NCBI RefSeq assembly: GCF_900115095.1
Contig: NZ_FOVH01000004.1
Span: forward strand, 538,127 to 602,126
Length of the DNA: 64,000 bases
Direction of reading: 5' to 3'
Source: Actinomadura madurae
GTDB lineage: Bacteria; Actinomycetota; Actinomycetes; Streptosporangiales; Streptosporangiaceae
The notes under the pieces are model-generated. The model was not told the DNA's origin, made no database searches, and worked only from the letters and a program-made list of their open reading frames with translations. Shown piece by piece: positions 37,990 through 47,127 of this stretch. The position numbers and the translations under genes were made by a program. The number at the start of each line of letters is the position of its first letter. The first letter of the stretch is position 1.

Positions 37990-40667
37990 GTCAGGTCGAG
38001 CCGGCCGAGTTCGGCGCGGCCGGCGACGCCGAGCTTCGGGTAGGCCTTGTAGAGGTGGTAGCCGACCGTCCGGGGGCTGAGGAAGAGCTGGGCGCCGATC
38101 TCCCGGTTGCTCAGGCCCGTCGCCGCCAGCCGGACGACCTGGAGTTCCTGTGGGGTGAGGCGGGCGGCGAGGACGTCCCGCCCGTCTCCGCCGTCGGTGA
38201 GGCTCTCCCCGGCGGCGCGCAGTTCGGTGCGGGCGCGCTCCGCCCACGGCACCGCGCCGAGCCGGTCGAACGCCTCCAGCGCGGAGTGCAGCCGCGCCCG
38301 CGCGTCGTTCCTGCGCCGTGACCGGCGCAGCCACTCGCCGTACAGCAGCTCGGTACGCGCCTGCTCGAACGGCGTCCCGCCCTCACGGTGCAGATCCAGG
38401 GCACGCGAGTACAGCGCGTCAGGGTCCTCCGAGGTGAGCAGAGCCGCACAGCGCGCCGCGATGGCCTCGGCCCATGGCCGCCCTACATGCGCGGCCCATT
38501 TCCCGTACCACTCACCGGCTTCCTGCGCACGCTCTGGAACCCCGGCCCGGACGGCCGCTTCGACGAAATCGGGCAGGGCGGCGATGGCGCCCTGCCGATT
38601 CGGGCCCGACAGGACGTCCGAGAGACGTTCGACGGCGGCCTCGTACCGTCCGAGACCCAGATCGAGCAGGGCGCGCGCCGACGCCGCGTGCACGCTGCTC
38701 GGCGGGACGGCCCGCGCCAGCGCCTCCTCCGTCAGCTCCGTGCACCGGCGCTCGTCGCCCCCGATCGCGGCGAGCTGCGCCAGGACGGTGTCGAGGTAGA
38801 CGCGGATCCGCCGCTGCCCGGTGTCGAGGGCGATCCGCCTGCCCTCCGAGGCGGCGGTGAGCGCGTCCCGGTGCCGGCCGAGCAGCAGGTCCGTCCGGGA
38901 GCGCAGCATCAGCACCGCGGCGAGCAGCCCGATCGCGCCCTCCTCGCGGTGGCGGCGCTCCAGCGCCGCGGCGGCCTCCGCGGCGCCCCGCACGTCCCCG
39001 ACCAGCAGATGCCACAGCCCGGCGCGGATCCGGTCGCGGGGTCCGTAGCAGGTGCGCATCGCGTCCATCAGCTCCCGCAGCGCCGCCACGCCGTCCGCGA
39101 GATCGGCGCCGGTCGCGAACGGCCGCTGCCCCGCGAACACCCGGCTCAGCGCCCGCAGATGGGACGCGTTCGGGACGCCGGCGCGGACCCCTTCGGCGAC
39201 GATGTCGTCCAGCGCCGTGAAGTCCCCCGCGTTGGCCGCGGCGGACGCCGCCTGGAAGTACAGGTAGCCGGACGTGTACGGGTCGAGCTCGACGACCGAC
39301 GCGGCCGTCTCGGCGAACAGCCGGTAGGCGTCCCGCGTCCGGTCCTGCTCGTCGGCGAGGGAGGCCCGGGTCAGCGTCAGCTCCGCCCGCGCCACCGGAT
39401 CGGGCAGGTCGGCCTCGGCGCGGGCCGCCAACTCGACCGCCCGCTCCGGCAGGCCCGCGTCGGCCGCGGCGCGCGCGGCCGCCGCCAGCCGCCGCCCGCG
39501 CTCGGCCCGGTCCTCGCTCAGCTCGGCGGCGGCCTCGTACATCGCGGCGACCGACGCGTTGCCCCCCCCGTCGCGCTCCGTCTCGGCGGTCTTCTCCAGG
39601 ACGGCCGCGACGCGCTCGTCCGGCTCGGTGACCCCGCTGATCAGATGCCACGCGTGATGGCAGTCGTCGCCGCGCTCCCGGTACGCCTCCGCCAGCGCGC
39701 GATGCGCCGCCAGCCGCGCGTTCAGCGGCGCCTCCTCGACGGCGGCGGTGCGGATCAGCGGATGCCGCACCTCCAGCCGCCCGTCCGCCGTCGTGCGCAG
39801 CAGCCCGGCGCGCTCGGCCGGGGCGGCGTCGTCGACGGACGCGCCGCACCGCCCCGCCGCCGCCACGATCGCCCCGACGTCCCCGAGGTCGTCCGAGGCC
39901 ACCAGCAGCAGGAGCCGCCGCGCCCGCTCCGGCAGCGCGGCGATCCGCTCGGCGTACGACCGGCGGATCCGCTCGTACGCCGACCCGTGGCCGCCCCGCG
40001 CCGGCAGTTCGAGCAGCGCGAGCGGGTTCCCCATCGCCGCGGCCAGCACCTCCTGCTCCGTCCGGCCGGGCAGCGTCGCGGTGCGCTCGGCGAGCAGCCG
40101 CCGCGCGGCGTCCCGGTCGAGGCCGCGCAAGCGCAGTTCCGGTATCCCCTCGGCGGCGAACTCCGGCGCGTCCGCGTCACGGGCCGCGAAGATCATCGCG
40201 ATGGGCTCGGCCTCCAGGCGGCGGGCGGCGAACAGCAGCGCGCCGGCGGACGGGCCGTCCATCCAGTGCGCGTCGTCCACCAGCACCAGCAGCGGCCGCT
40301 CCTCGGCCAGGTCGGCAAGCAGGGTCAGCACCGCGAGCCCCACCAGGAACCGGTCGCCCTCGCCGGGCCGCCCGCCCATGTTGAGCGCCGCGCACAGCGC
40401 GAGGCCCTGCGGCTCCGGCAGGCCGCCGAAGCGGTCCGCGTACCGCCCGAGCAGCAGGTGCAGGCCCGCGTACGGCATGCCGCTCTCGTTCTCGACGCCC
40501 GTCGCCCGCAGGACGCGCATGCCGTCCGCGGCGGCCGCGTGGTCGAGGAGCGCGGACTTGCCGATCCCGGCCTCGCCGCGCAGGACGAGGGTGCCGCTGC
40601 GCCCGTCACGGGCCCGGCGGAGAAGCCCGTCGATCGCGGCCAGTTCCCCGTCCCGCCCGTAGAGCAT
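37986..40667 (-). CDS. Large LuxR-family regulator with AAA ATPase domain
   Basis: 893 residues. N-terminal ATPase (about 1-270; Walker A GEAGIGKS near 36-43, Walker B LLVLVDDAHW), a long TPR-like helical middle (about 330-800) and a C-terminal LuxR HTH (about 828-890, LTPQELQVVRLAATGLSNREIG). These LAL/STAND-type activators often control natural-product or catabolic genes. It converges on the arylamine acetyltransferase gene (4-nt overlap). Confidence 0.9.
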   Translation of the reverse strand: MLYGRDGELAAIDGLLRRARDGRSGTLVLRGEAGIGKSALLDHAAAADGMRVLRATGVENESGMPYAGLHLLLGRYADRFGGLPEPQGLALCAALNMGGRPGEGDRFLVGLAVLTLLADLAEERPLLVLVDDAHWMDGPSAGALLFAARRLEAEPIAMIFAARDADAPEFAAEGIPELRLRGLDRDAARRLLAERTATLPGRTEQEVLAAAMGNPLALLELPARGGHGSAYERIRRSYAERIAALPERARRLLLLVASDDLGDVGAIVAAAGRCGASVDDAAPAERAGLLRTTADGRLEVRHPLIRTAAVEEAPLNARLAAHRALAEAYRERGDDCHHAWHLISGVTEPDERVAAVLEKTAETERDGGGNASVAAMYEAAAELSEDRAERGRRLAAAARAAADAGLPERAVELAARAEADLPDPVARAELTLTRASLADEQDRTRDAYRLFAETAASVVELDPYTSGYLYFQAASAAANAGDFTALDDIVAEGVRAGVPNASHLRALSRVFAGQRPFATGADLADGVAALRELMDAMRTCYGPRDRIRAGLWHLLVGDVRGAAEAAAALERRHREEGAIGLLAAVLMLRSRTDLLLGRHRDALTAASEGRRIALDTGQRRIRVYLDTVLAQLAAIGGDERRCTELTEEALARAVPPSSVHAASARALLDLGLGRYEAAVERLSDVLSGPNRQGAIAALPDFVEAAVRAGVPERAQEAGEWYGKWAAHVGRPWAEAIAARCAALLTSEDPDALYSRALDLHREGGTPFEQARTELLYGEWLRRSRRRNDARARLHSALEAFDRLGAVPWAERARTELRAAGESLTDGGDGRDVLAARLTPQELQVVRLAATGLSNREIGAQLFLSPRTVGYHLYKAYPKLGVAGRAELGRLDLT

Positions 40668-40762
40668 GTGGTTCAGCCTACTCAGCGCCGCCCGCGGCCC
40701 GGAGGGTTGAAGCGCGCCCTCCGGGTATCGGCCCGTTCGAACCCATGAGGAGGAGGTCGATC

Positions 40763-41314
40763 ATGGCCGCAGAGGCCGAGAACGTCGTGGACCTGTTGCT
40801 CTCGCAGCACGAGGAGATCCGCCGGCTGGCGTCCACGGTGGAGAAGAACCACGGGCAGGTGCGCAAGGACGCCTTCGACCGGCTGCGCGAGCTTCTCGCG
40901 GTGCACGAGACCGCCGAGGAGCAGATCGTCCATCCGTTCGCGCGGCGCGCCATCGGCGACGGCTCTTCCATCGTGGACGAGCGGCTGCAAGAGGAGCACG
41001 ACGCCAAGGGCGTCCTGTCCGAGCTGGAGAAGATGGACCCCGAGTCCGCCGACTTCCACGAGACGTTCGCCGAGTTCCACAAGGACCTGGAGGCGCACGC
41101 CTCGCACGAGGAGAAGGAGGAGTTCCCGCGCATCGCCCGCGAGGCGACGCCCGAGCAGATGCGGGGCATGGCCAAGGCCGTCCGGGCCGCCGAGGCGGTC
41201 GCGCCGACGCACCCCCACCAGGGCGTGGAGTCGCCCGCCAAGAACCTCGCGGTCGGCCCGATGGCGGCCGTCGCCGACCGCGTCCGCGACGCGATCGGGA
41301 AGGTGCGCGGCTGA
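40763..41314 (+). CDS. Hemerythrin HHE-domain protein
   Basis: 183 residues. Two HHE-type metal-binding repeats: HEEIRRL..HETAEEQIVHP (about 13-58) and EEHDAKG..HASHEEKEEFP (about 80-125). A di-iron or O2/NO-sensing role is likely. ATG 40763 has GAGGAGGAGG upstream, better than the ATG six codons earlier. The stop shares one base with the next gene (TGATG). Confidence 0.88.
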   Translation: MAAEAENVVDLLLSQHEEIRRLASTVEKNHGQVRKDAFDRLRELLAVHETAEEQIVHPFARRAIGDGSSIVDERLQEEHDAKGVLSELEKMDPESADFHETFAEFHKDLEAHASHEEKEEFPRIAREATPEQMRGMAKAVRAAEAVAPTHPHQGVESPAKNLAVGPMAAVADRVRDAIGKVRG

Positions 41315-41502
41315 TGGGCGACCGCAGGAACGACCAGGACAAGCCGCTCGCCGACCGGCGCGCCGAGGCGAACGCGCCCCAGGAGGACGACACCGACTTC
41401 GCCGCAGAACACACGCCCGGCCCGACCGACCCGCCGGTCGCGGAGGCGGAGACGCCCGGCGGCGAGGACGACGGCTACAGCCCGCAGACCGAGGTCCCCT
41501 GA
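41314..41502 (+). CDS. Small acidic disordered protein
   Basis: 62 residues rich in Asp, Glu and Pro (QEDDTDFAAEHTPGPTDPP); no hydrophobic core, so it is probably unstructured. Translationally coupled to the hemerythrin gene (one-base overlap), suggesting a joint stress role. No family recognised. Confidence 0.65.
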   Translation: MGDRRNDQDKPLADRRAEANAPQEDDTDFAAEHTPGPTDPPVAEAETPGGEDDGYSPQTEVP

Positions 41503-41515
41503 CCCCTACCGACAA

Positions 41516-41551
41516 GGAGGCCGCCCCGGGGACGTCCCCGGGGCGGCCTCC
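41516..41551. terminator. Bidirectional terminator
   Basis: Perfect 16-bp stem (arms 41516-41531 and 41536-41551) around the tetraloop ACGT, between convergent genes ending at 41502 and 41576. Confidence 0.92.
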
Positions 41552-41575
41552 ACGTCGTTCAGGGGTCTTCGCCTC

Positions 41576-41935
41576 CTATGCGCTGGACGGTTCGGGACGC
41601 AGCGGATCGTGGCCGACGCTCATCAGCGCGTGCCGCCACTCCTCGTCCCGTTCCGCGTTCGGCGGGCGGTTCTCCAGGCGGTCCTCGACGAAGGCGACGA
41701 CCTCCTGCATGACCTCCGCGTCGTTCTCCGTGAGGTCGACCTTGCGCTTGCGCAGCACGTCGACCACGCGGGCGCCCAGTTCCGACACCCCCGGGCCCGC
41801 GCCGTCCGCCGGGAAGGCCTCCTCGCCGGAGGCGTCCGTGAGCAGCCACACGCGCAGCTCGTCGGACGTCATGTTGACGAGCCGGTGGAAGTCCTCCCAG
41901 GCCAGCTCCGCCTCGGCCGGTACTCGATCGTTCAT
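41576..41935 (-). CDS. DUF3140-family protein
   Basis: 119 residues. Family blocks are WEDFHRLVNMTSDELRVWLLTD and VVDVLRKRKVDLTENDAEVMQEV. Small helical proteins of unknown function, often seen near stress genes. GAGGG before the ATG. Confidence 0.82.
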   Translation of the reverse strand: MNDRVPAEAELAWEDFHRLVNMTSDELRVWLLTDASGEEAFPADGAGPGVSELGARVVDVLRKRKVDLTENDAEVMQEVVAFVEDRLENRPPNAERDEEWRHALMSVGHDPLRPEPSSA

Positions 41936-42029
41936 CCCTCACTCCCTGTCGGCCGTTCACGCCCGCCCTACCCGGTGGCCGCGTCCCCATTCGCGTTACG
42001 GAGGCACCCTCACGGGAACGGGTCGGCCC

Positions 42030-43496
42030 ATGGACCACTCGCAGGCCCCCGTCCTGGACGCCCTCGCCGCCTACCATCGCGAGGACCAGCTCCCCTTCAC
42101 GCCGCCCGGCCACAAGCAGGGCCGCGGCGCCGACCCGCGCGTGCGCGAGGCGCTGGGCGACGCGGTGTTCCGGTCGGACGTCCTCGCGATCTCCGGCCTG
42201 GACGACCGCGAGTCGGGCGGCGGGGTGCTGGAGCGCGCCCAGGAGCTCATGGCGGACGCCGTCCACGCCGAGCGGACCTTCTTCTCCACCTGCGGCAGCT
42301 CCCTGTCGGTCAAGAGCGCGATGCTGTCGGTGGCGGGTCCCGGCGAGAAGCTGCTCGTCGGGCGGGACGCCCACAAGTCGGTCGTCTCGGGGCTGATCCT
42401 GTCCGGCGTCCGCCCGATCTGGGTGGAGCCACAGTGGGACGCCACGCGGCATCTCGCGCACCCGCCGTCGGCGGCGGCGTTCGCGGCGCGGTTCGACGAG
42501 CATCCCGACGCGCGCGGCGCCCTGGTCACCAGCCCGACCCCCTACGGGACGTGCGCCGACCTCGCCGCGATCGCCGCCGTCTGCCACGGCCGCGGGAAGC
42601 CGCTGATCGTGGACGAGGCGTGGGGCGCGCACCTGCCGTTCCACCCCGGCCTCCCGAGCTCGGCCATGGACGCCGGCGCCGACGTCTGCGTGACGAGCGT
42701 CCACAAGATGGGCGCCGGGCTGGAGCAGGGCTCGGTGTTCCACCAGCAGGGCGATCTCGTCGATCCGGCCGTGCTCAAGCAGCGGGAGGACCTGCTCGGG
42801 ACGACCAGCCCGTCCGTCCTGCTCTACGCGGGCCTGGACGGCTGGCGGCGGCAGATGGTCGAGCACGGCCGCGGCCTGCTGCAGGACGCGCTCGACCTAG
42901 CGTCCGCCGTTCGCGCGGAGATCGCGTCGCTGCCCGGCTTCGACGTGCAGGGCCCCGGCGAGTTCACCGGACCGGGACTGGCGCACGACCTCGACCCGCT
43001 GCCCGTCGTCATCGACATCGCCGGCCTCGGCGTCACCGGCTACCGGGCGGCCGACTGGCTGCGCGAGCACCATCGCGTCAACCTGCACCTGGCCGACCAC
43101 CGGCGGATCAGCGCGCAGCTCACCTTCGCCGACGACAAGGAGACCGCCGGTCGCCTCCTAGCGGCCCTGCGCGACCTCCACGCGCACATCGGCTCGCTGC
43201 GGGGCGGGCCCGCCGTCGAGGTGCCGTCACCCGAGAAACTGCGGCTCGAACTCGTGATCCTGCCCCGCGACGCGTTCTTCGGCCCGGCGGAGCAGGTGTC
43301 CGCGGACGACGCCGTCGGACGGGTCTGCGCGGAGATGCTGACCCCCTACCCGCCCGGCATCCCCGCCGTCCTGCCGGGCGAGCGGATCACCGCGCCCGTC
43401 CTGGACTACCTGCGCTCCGGCGTGGCCGCGGGCATGGTCGTCCCGGACGCGGCGGACGCGTCGCTCGGCGGCGTCCGGGTGCACATCGAGGAGTGA
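42030..43496 (+). CDS. Orn/Lys/Arg decarboxylase family, PLP-dependent
   Basis: 488 residues. Fold-type I enzyme: FTPPGHKQGRGADP near the N-terminus, PLP-contacting VDEAWGAH (about 194-201) and Schiff-base lysine K226 in TSVHKMGAG; the C-terminal family domain follows. Decarboxylates a basic amino acid to a polyamine precursor; substrate is undecided. Family members of this length lack the N-terminal wing domain of inducible enterobacterial enzymes. ATG 42030 has no strong Shine-Dalgarno. Confidence 0.9.
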   Translation: MDHSQAPVLDALAAYHREDQLPFTPPGHKQGRGADPRVREALGDAVFRSDVLAISGLDDRESGGGVLERAQELMADAVHAERTFFSTCGSSLSVKSAMLSVAGPGEKLLVGRDAHKSVVSGLILSGVRPIWVEPQWDATRHLAHPPSAAAFAARFDEHPDARGALVTSPTPYGTCADLAAIAAVCHGRGKPLIVDEAWGAHLPFHPGLPSSAMDAGADVCVTSVHKMGAGLEQGSVFHQQGDLVDPAVLKQREDLLGTTSPSVLLYAGLDGWRRQMVEHGRGLLQDALDLASAVRAEIASLPGFDVQGPGEFTGPGLAHDLDPLPVVIDIAGLGVTGYRAADWLREHHRVNLHLADHRRISAQLTFADDKETAGRLLAALRDLHAHIGSLRGGPAVEVPSPEKLRLELVILPRDAFFGPAEQVSADDAVGRVCAEMLTPYPPGIPAVLPGERITAPVLDYLRSGVAAGMVVPDAADASLGGVRVHIEE

Positions 43497-43568
43497 GGTG
43501 CCGTTGCGTGTCGGCGGGATCCCCTGTGCGAAACTCCTGTCCGGCGGGAGTACGAGATAGGGAGCCTC

Positions 43569-44402
43569 ATGGAGCTGGTCCACTCGGGCAAGGTCAGGGA
43601 CGTCTACGCGGACGGCGACGAGCTGATCCTCGTCGCGTCCGACCGGGTGAGCGTCTACGACGTCGTGCTGCCGACGCGGATCCCCGACAAGGGCAAGATC
43701 CTCACGCAGCTGTCCCTGTGGTGGTTCGAGCGGCTCGCCGACATCGTCCCGAACCACATCGTGTCCGCGACCGACGTGCCGGACGAGTGGGCGGGGCGCG
43801 CCGTCCGCTGCCGCCGCCTCGCCATGCTCCCCGTCGAGTGGATCGCCCGCGGCCACCTCGCCGGCCTCGGCCTCAAGGAGTACGAGAAGTCCGGCACCGT
43901 CTCCGGCGTCCCGCTGCCGGACGGCCTGGTCGAGGCGTCCCGGCTGCCCGAGCCGATCTTCACCCCGACCACCAAGGCCACCGAGGGCCACGACGAGTTC
44001 ATCACCTACGACGACGTGGTCCGCGAGATCGGCGCCGGCACGGCCGCCCGGCTCAGGGACGTCACGCTGGAGATCTACCGGCGCGGCGCGGCCCTGGCCG
44101 CCGAGCGCGGCATCATCATCGCCGACACCAAGCTGGAGTTCGGCCGCGCCCCGGACGGCGCCCTCGTCCTCGCCGACGAGGTGCTCACGCCCGACTCGTC
44201 CCGCTTCTGGCCGGCCGACCAGTGGCGTCCGGGCCGTCCCCAGCACTCGCTCGACAAGCAGTACGTCCGCGACTGGAGCAGCACCCTCGACTGGGACCGC
44301 ACCCCGCCGGGCCCGGCCATCCCCGACGACGTCGTCGAGGCCACCCGGGCCCGCTACATCGACGTCTACGAACGCCTCACCGGCAGGGCCTGGACGTCCT
44401 GA
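43569..44402 (+). CDS. purC: SAICAR synthetase (purine biosynthesis)
   Basis: 277 residues. Joins aspartate to CAIR in de novo purine synthesis. Motifs: HSGKVRDVY near the N-terminus, LPVEWIARGHLAG, and the signature block IADTKLEFG. AGGGAG before the ATG. It stands apart from other pur genes here, 7 nt from an opposing gene end. Confidence 0.95.
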   Translation: MELVHSGKVRDVYADGDELILVASDRVSVYDVVLPTRIPDKGKILTQLSLWWFERLADIVPNHIVSATDVPDEWAGRAVRCRRLAMLPVEWIARGHLAGLGLKEYEKSGTVSGVPLPDGLVEASRLPEPIFTPTTKATEGHDEFITYDDVVREIGAGTAARLRDVTLEIYRRGAALAAERGIIIADTKLEFGRAPDGALVLADEVLTPDSSRFWPADQWRPGRPQHSLDKQYVRDWSSTLDWDRTPPGPAIPDDVVEATRARYIDVYERLTGRAWTS

Positions 44403-44409
44403 CGCGCGG

Positions 44410-44799
44410 TCAGAAGCCGGACCGCCCGTCCGACCGGACGACCTCGTGGCCGAGCGGGGTGAGCGAGATCGGGATCAGCTTGAAGTTGGCGATGCCGAAC
44501 GGGATGCCGATGATCGAGATGCACAGCAGGACGCCCGTGACCAGGTGCCCGAGCGCGAGCCACCAGCCGGCGACGATGATCCAGATGATGTTCCCCAGCG
44601 TCGAGCCGAGGCCCGCGCTCCGCTTCGGGACGGCCGTCCTGCCGAAGGGCCACAGCGTGAACGCCGCGATGCGGAACGAGGCGACGCCGAACGGGATCGT
44701 GACGATGAGAACGCAGCAGATGATCCCGGCCACCACGTAGCCCAGGGCCATCCAGAACCCCGCGAGTACCAGCCACACGACATTCAACAGCGTTCGCAC
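44410..44799 (-). CDS. YccF-domain membrane protein
   Basis: 129 residues. Two YccF repeats, each with paired TM segments (LLNVVWLVLAGFWMALGY, then GNIIWIIVAGWWLALGH) and the recurrent IPFG motif. The GTG at 44799 (VRTLLNVVW) is chosen over a start 12 codons earlier because GGAGGG sits 4 nt upstream and the family begins there. Inner-membrane protein of unknown function. Confidence 0.88.
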   Translation of the reverse strand: MRTLLNVVWLVLAGFWMALGYVVAGIICCVLIVTIPFGVASFRIAAFTLWPFGRTAVPKRSAGLGSTLGNIIWIIVAGWWLALGHLVTGVLLCISIIGIPFGIANFKLIPISLTPLGHEVVRSDGRSGF

Positions 44800-44870
44800 T
44801 AAACCCTCCAGATACCGGCCGTCACGTTCAGTCAATAGGACGACGGATCGGGAGAATGCGTTCCCTCGAC

Positions 44871-45185
44871 TTAGAAGTGGCCGTCCAGATCGGCGAGAAG
44901 GGCGCGTTTGGGCTTCGCGCCGACGATCTGCCGGACGACCTCGCCGTCGCGGAACAGGCTCATCGTGGGAAAGCCCATGACGCCGTACCGGGAAACGATC
45001 TGCGGGTGATCGTCGCCGTTGAGCTTGGCGATCGTCAGCCGATCGCCGTGTTCGGCCTCGATCTGCTCAAGGATCGGCGCGATCATTTTGCAGGGAGGGC
45101 ACCAGTCCGCCCAGAATTCGACCAGTACCGGCTTGCCGGCGCGGAGCACCCGCTCGTCGAAGTTCTCGGCCGTCAGCGTGATCAT
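44871..45185 (-). CDS. trxA: Thioredoxin with WCPPC active site
   Basis: 104 residues, a single thioredoxin fold. The active site is W28-C29-P30-P31-C32, not the standard WCGPC, which should raise its redox potential (thioredoxins with CPPC are less reducing). cis-Pro in GFPTMSLF. Its start lies inside the 3' part of the MerR gene; if that gene were one base different, an ATGA coupling would result. Confidence 0.92.
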   Translation of the reverse strand: MITLTAENFDERVLRAGKPVLVEFWADWCPPCKMIAPILEQIEAEHGDRLTIAKLNGDDHPQIVSRYGVMGFPTMSLFRDGEVVRQIVGAKPKRALLADLDGHF

Positions 45186-45564
45186 TCGTCCCCTCCTCGG
45201 GAGTCGGCGCGCAGCCGGGGCAGGCCCGCGCGAGCTGGCCGGCCACGTCGGCGCGGCGGCGGATGAGGGTGCGGATCTCGGCGTCGATCTCCGCGAGCTT
45301 CCGCCGGTAGACCGCGACCGATTCGGGGCAGGACGCGCCGTCGGGATGCCCGGCGCGCAGGCAGTCCACGAACGGGCGGGTGTCGTCCAGCGAGAACCCG
45401 GCCGCGAGCAGCCCGCGGATCTCCGTGACCAGCCGGACGTCGGACTCCTCGTACTCCCGGTAGCCGTTGGCCGCGCGCCGCGCCGGCAGCAGCCCCTGCT
45501 GCTCGTAGTAGCGCAGCGTGCGGGTGCTGACGCCCGCCCGCGCGGCCAGTTCCCCGATCCGCAT
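45067..45564 (-). CDS. MerR-family regulator, 3' end probably frameshifted
   Basis: As read, 165 residues. A MerR HTH (1-70, MRIGELAARAGVSTRTLRYYE), a dimerisation helix (about 78-112) and a short Cys motif CPGC near 119-122. The frame then runs 119 nt into the thioredoxin gene with a low-complexity, Arg/Gly tail. Inserting one G in the GGGG run of the PEEG codons (about 45190) would end the protein at EEGDE with an ATGA overlap to trxA. So either a recent indel or a sequencing error is likely. SoxR/thioredoxin control is a reasonable inference. Confidence 0.72.
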   Translation of the reverse strand: MRIGELAARAGVSTRTLRYYEQQGLLPARRAANGYREYEESDVRLVTEIRGLLAAGFSLDDTRPFVDCLRAGHPDGASCPESVAVYRRKLAEIDAEIRTLIRRRADVAGQLARACPGCAPTPEEGTNDHADGRELRRAGAPRRQAGTGRILGGLVPSLQNDRADP

Positions 45565-45627
45565 CGGCCCTCCTCTCCTTCATGGCCGGTGACGACGGTA
45601 ACCCTTCACACCGGCGTCAAGGTCAAG

Positions 45628-45658
45628 CCGCGGGACGGGCCCTGCGCCCGTCCCGCGG
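45628..45658 (-). terminator. Terminator of the GH18 chitinase gene
   Basis: Perfect 12-bp stem CCGCGGGACGGG / CCCGTCCCGCGG with a 7-nt loop, 7 nt after the stop codon. Confidence 0.88.
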
Positions 45659-45665
45659 CGCGCGG

Positions 45666-46958
45666 TCAGCGCCCCTGGAGACCGCGGACGTTGTCGCCGA
45701 ACGTCCAGCCCTTCGACCCGTCCCAGTTGATGGACCAGGTCATCAGGCCTTTCAGCTGCCCGTTGAAATGGTTCCAGGCCTGGCCGACGAGGCTCGGCGG
45801 CATGTATCCGCCGCCGGCGCCCTGCTGCGCCGGAAGGCCCGGCACCTGCTTGTCGTAGGGCACCCGGATCGTGGTTCCCTGAATGGTCAGGCCGTTGTTC
45901 AGGCATTCGGTCTGCCGGACGAATCCCTCGACCGTCCCGGCGGAGTAAGAGTCGCCGGAGCAGCCGTACATGCTGCCGTTGTAGTACTGCATGTTGAGCC
46001 ACCACAGCCGGCCGTTGTCCGCGTATTTCTTGATGATCGGCAGGTAGGCGCCCCAGATGGAGCCGTAGGTGACGCTGCCGCCGGTCACGTACGCCGTCTC
46101 CGGCGCCATGGTGAGCCCGAACCCGGACGGCATTTGGGCTAGCACACCGTCGATGATGCGGATCAGGTTGGCCTGCGACGTGGACATCTGGCCGATGTTC
46201 CCGCTGCCCGTCAGGCCCGTCTCGATGTCGATGTCGATCCCGTCGAAGTTGTACCGTTTCAGGATCGGCACGACCGTCTCGACGAACCGGTCCGCGACGG
46301 CGCTGGAGCTGAGGTCGATGCCCGCGGTCGCGCCGCCGATCGACATCAGGATGGTGGCTCCCGCGGCCTTCGCCGCGCACATCTCGGCGGGCGTCGCGAC
46401 CTTGACCGTGGCGTCCATTCCGTCCTCCCACAGGACGGTGCCGTCCGACCGGATGACGGGGAACGCCGCGTTGATCACGTTGTGGCCGTGCCGCCTGATC
46501 GCGGGGTCGTCGATCGGCGTCCAGCCGAACGGCGGGTGGACGCCGTTGGCCGCGCCGTCCCAGTTCTCCCAGTAGCCCTGCAGCACCTTCCCGGCGGGCT
46601 TGCCCTTCAGGGGGCAGACCTCGTCCTCGGCCGGTGTCGTGGGCGGTGTCGTGGGCGGCTGCGTTCCGTCGCAGGCGCCCAGCCCGCGCCAGAGCGTCGG
46701 CGTGGACGCCGGATCCCAGCCGGCGCCCGGATGGGCGGTGTGCGCGACGATCGCCTCGTAGCCGTGACCGCCGTGGACGACCTTGTCTCCGACCTTGTAC
46801 GAGGCTCCCTCCGCCCACGCGGGATACGTGCAGGCGATCAGGGGGACGGGCCGGGCGGACGACGGGGCGGACAGCGCGACCAGCGACACGGCGGCCGCGA
46901 CGAGGGCCGAGGCCAGCGCGGCGACCAGCGCGGGCCATCGCTTGCGGGGGGATTTCAC
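45666..46958 (-). CDS. Secreted chitinase, GH18, with a chitin-binding domain
   Basis: 430 residues. Signal peptide (about 1-35), a CBM5/12 domain (about 45-92, YPAWAEGASYKVGDKV, W-rich), a Thr/Pro linker and the GH18 catalytic domain (about 122-425) with DGIDIDIE; the catalytic acid is E246. Probably acts with the LPMO and GH19 chitinase at 10 kb, though their operator palindrome is not present here. GTG start with GAGGAG upstream. Confidence 0.94.
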   Translation of the reverse strand: MKSPRKRWPALVAALASALVAAAVSLVALSAPSSARPVPLIACTYPAWAEGASYKVGDKVVHGGHGYEAIVAHTAHPGAGWDPASTPTLWRGLGACDGTQPPTTPPTTPAEDEVCPLKGKPAGKVLQGYWENWDGAANGVHPPFGWTPIDDPAIRRHGHNVINAAFPVIRSDGTVLWEDGMDATVKVATPAEMCAAKAAGATILMSIGGATAGIDLSSSAVADRFVETVVPILKRYNFDGIDIDIETGLTGSGNIGQMSTSQANLIRIIDGVLAQMPSGFGLTMAPETAYVTGGSVTYGSIWGAYLPIIKKYADNGRLWWLNMQYYNGSMYGCSGDSYSAGTVEGFVRQTECLNNGLTIQGTTIRVPYDKQVPGLPAQQGAGGGYMPPSLVGQAWNHFNGQLKGLMTWSINWDGSKGWTFGDNVRGLQGR

Positions 46959-47127
46959 GGGGACGACTCCTCAGCTGAGCGGGGGACACAGAGGAGCCGG
47001 TGCAAGAGCCGTACGGATCCCGCGGACGGGACCCTCCCAGGCGCAAGGCACGAACAACCGGCATGGACGCCACAAGCAGGTTAACCGCACCGCCCCGAAC
47101 CGGGAAGCGCCCCGAACCGGGAAGCGC

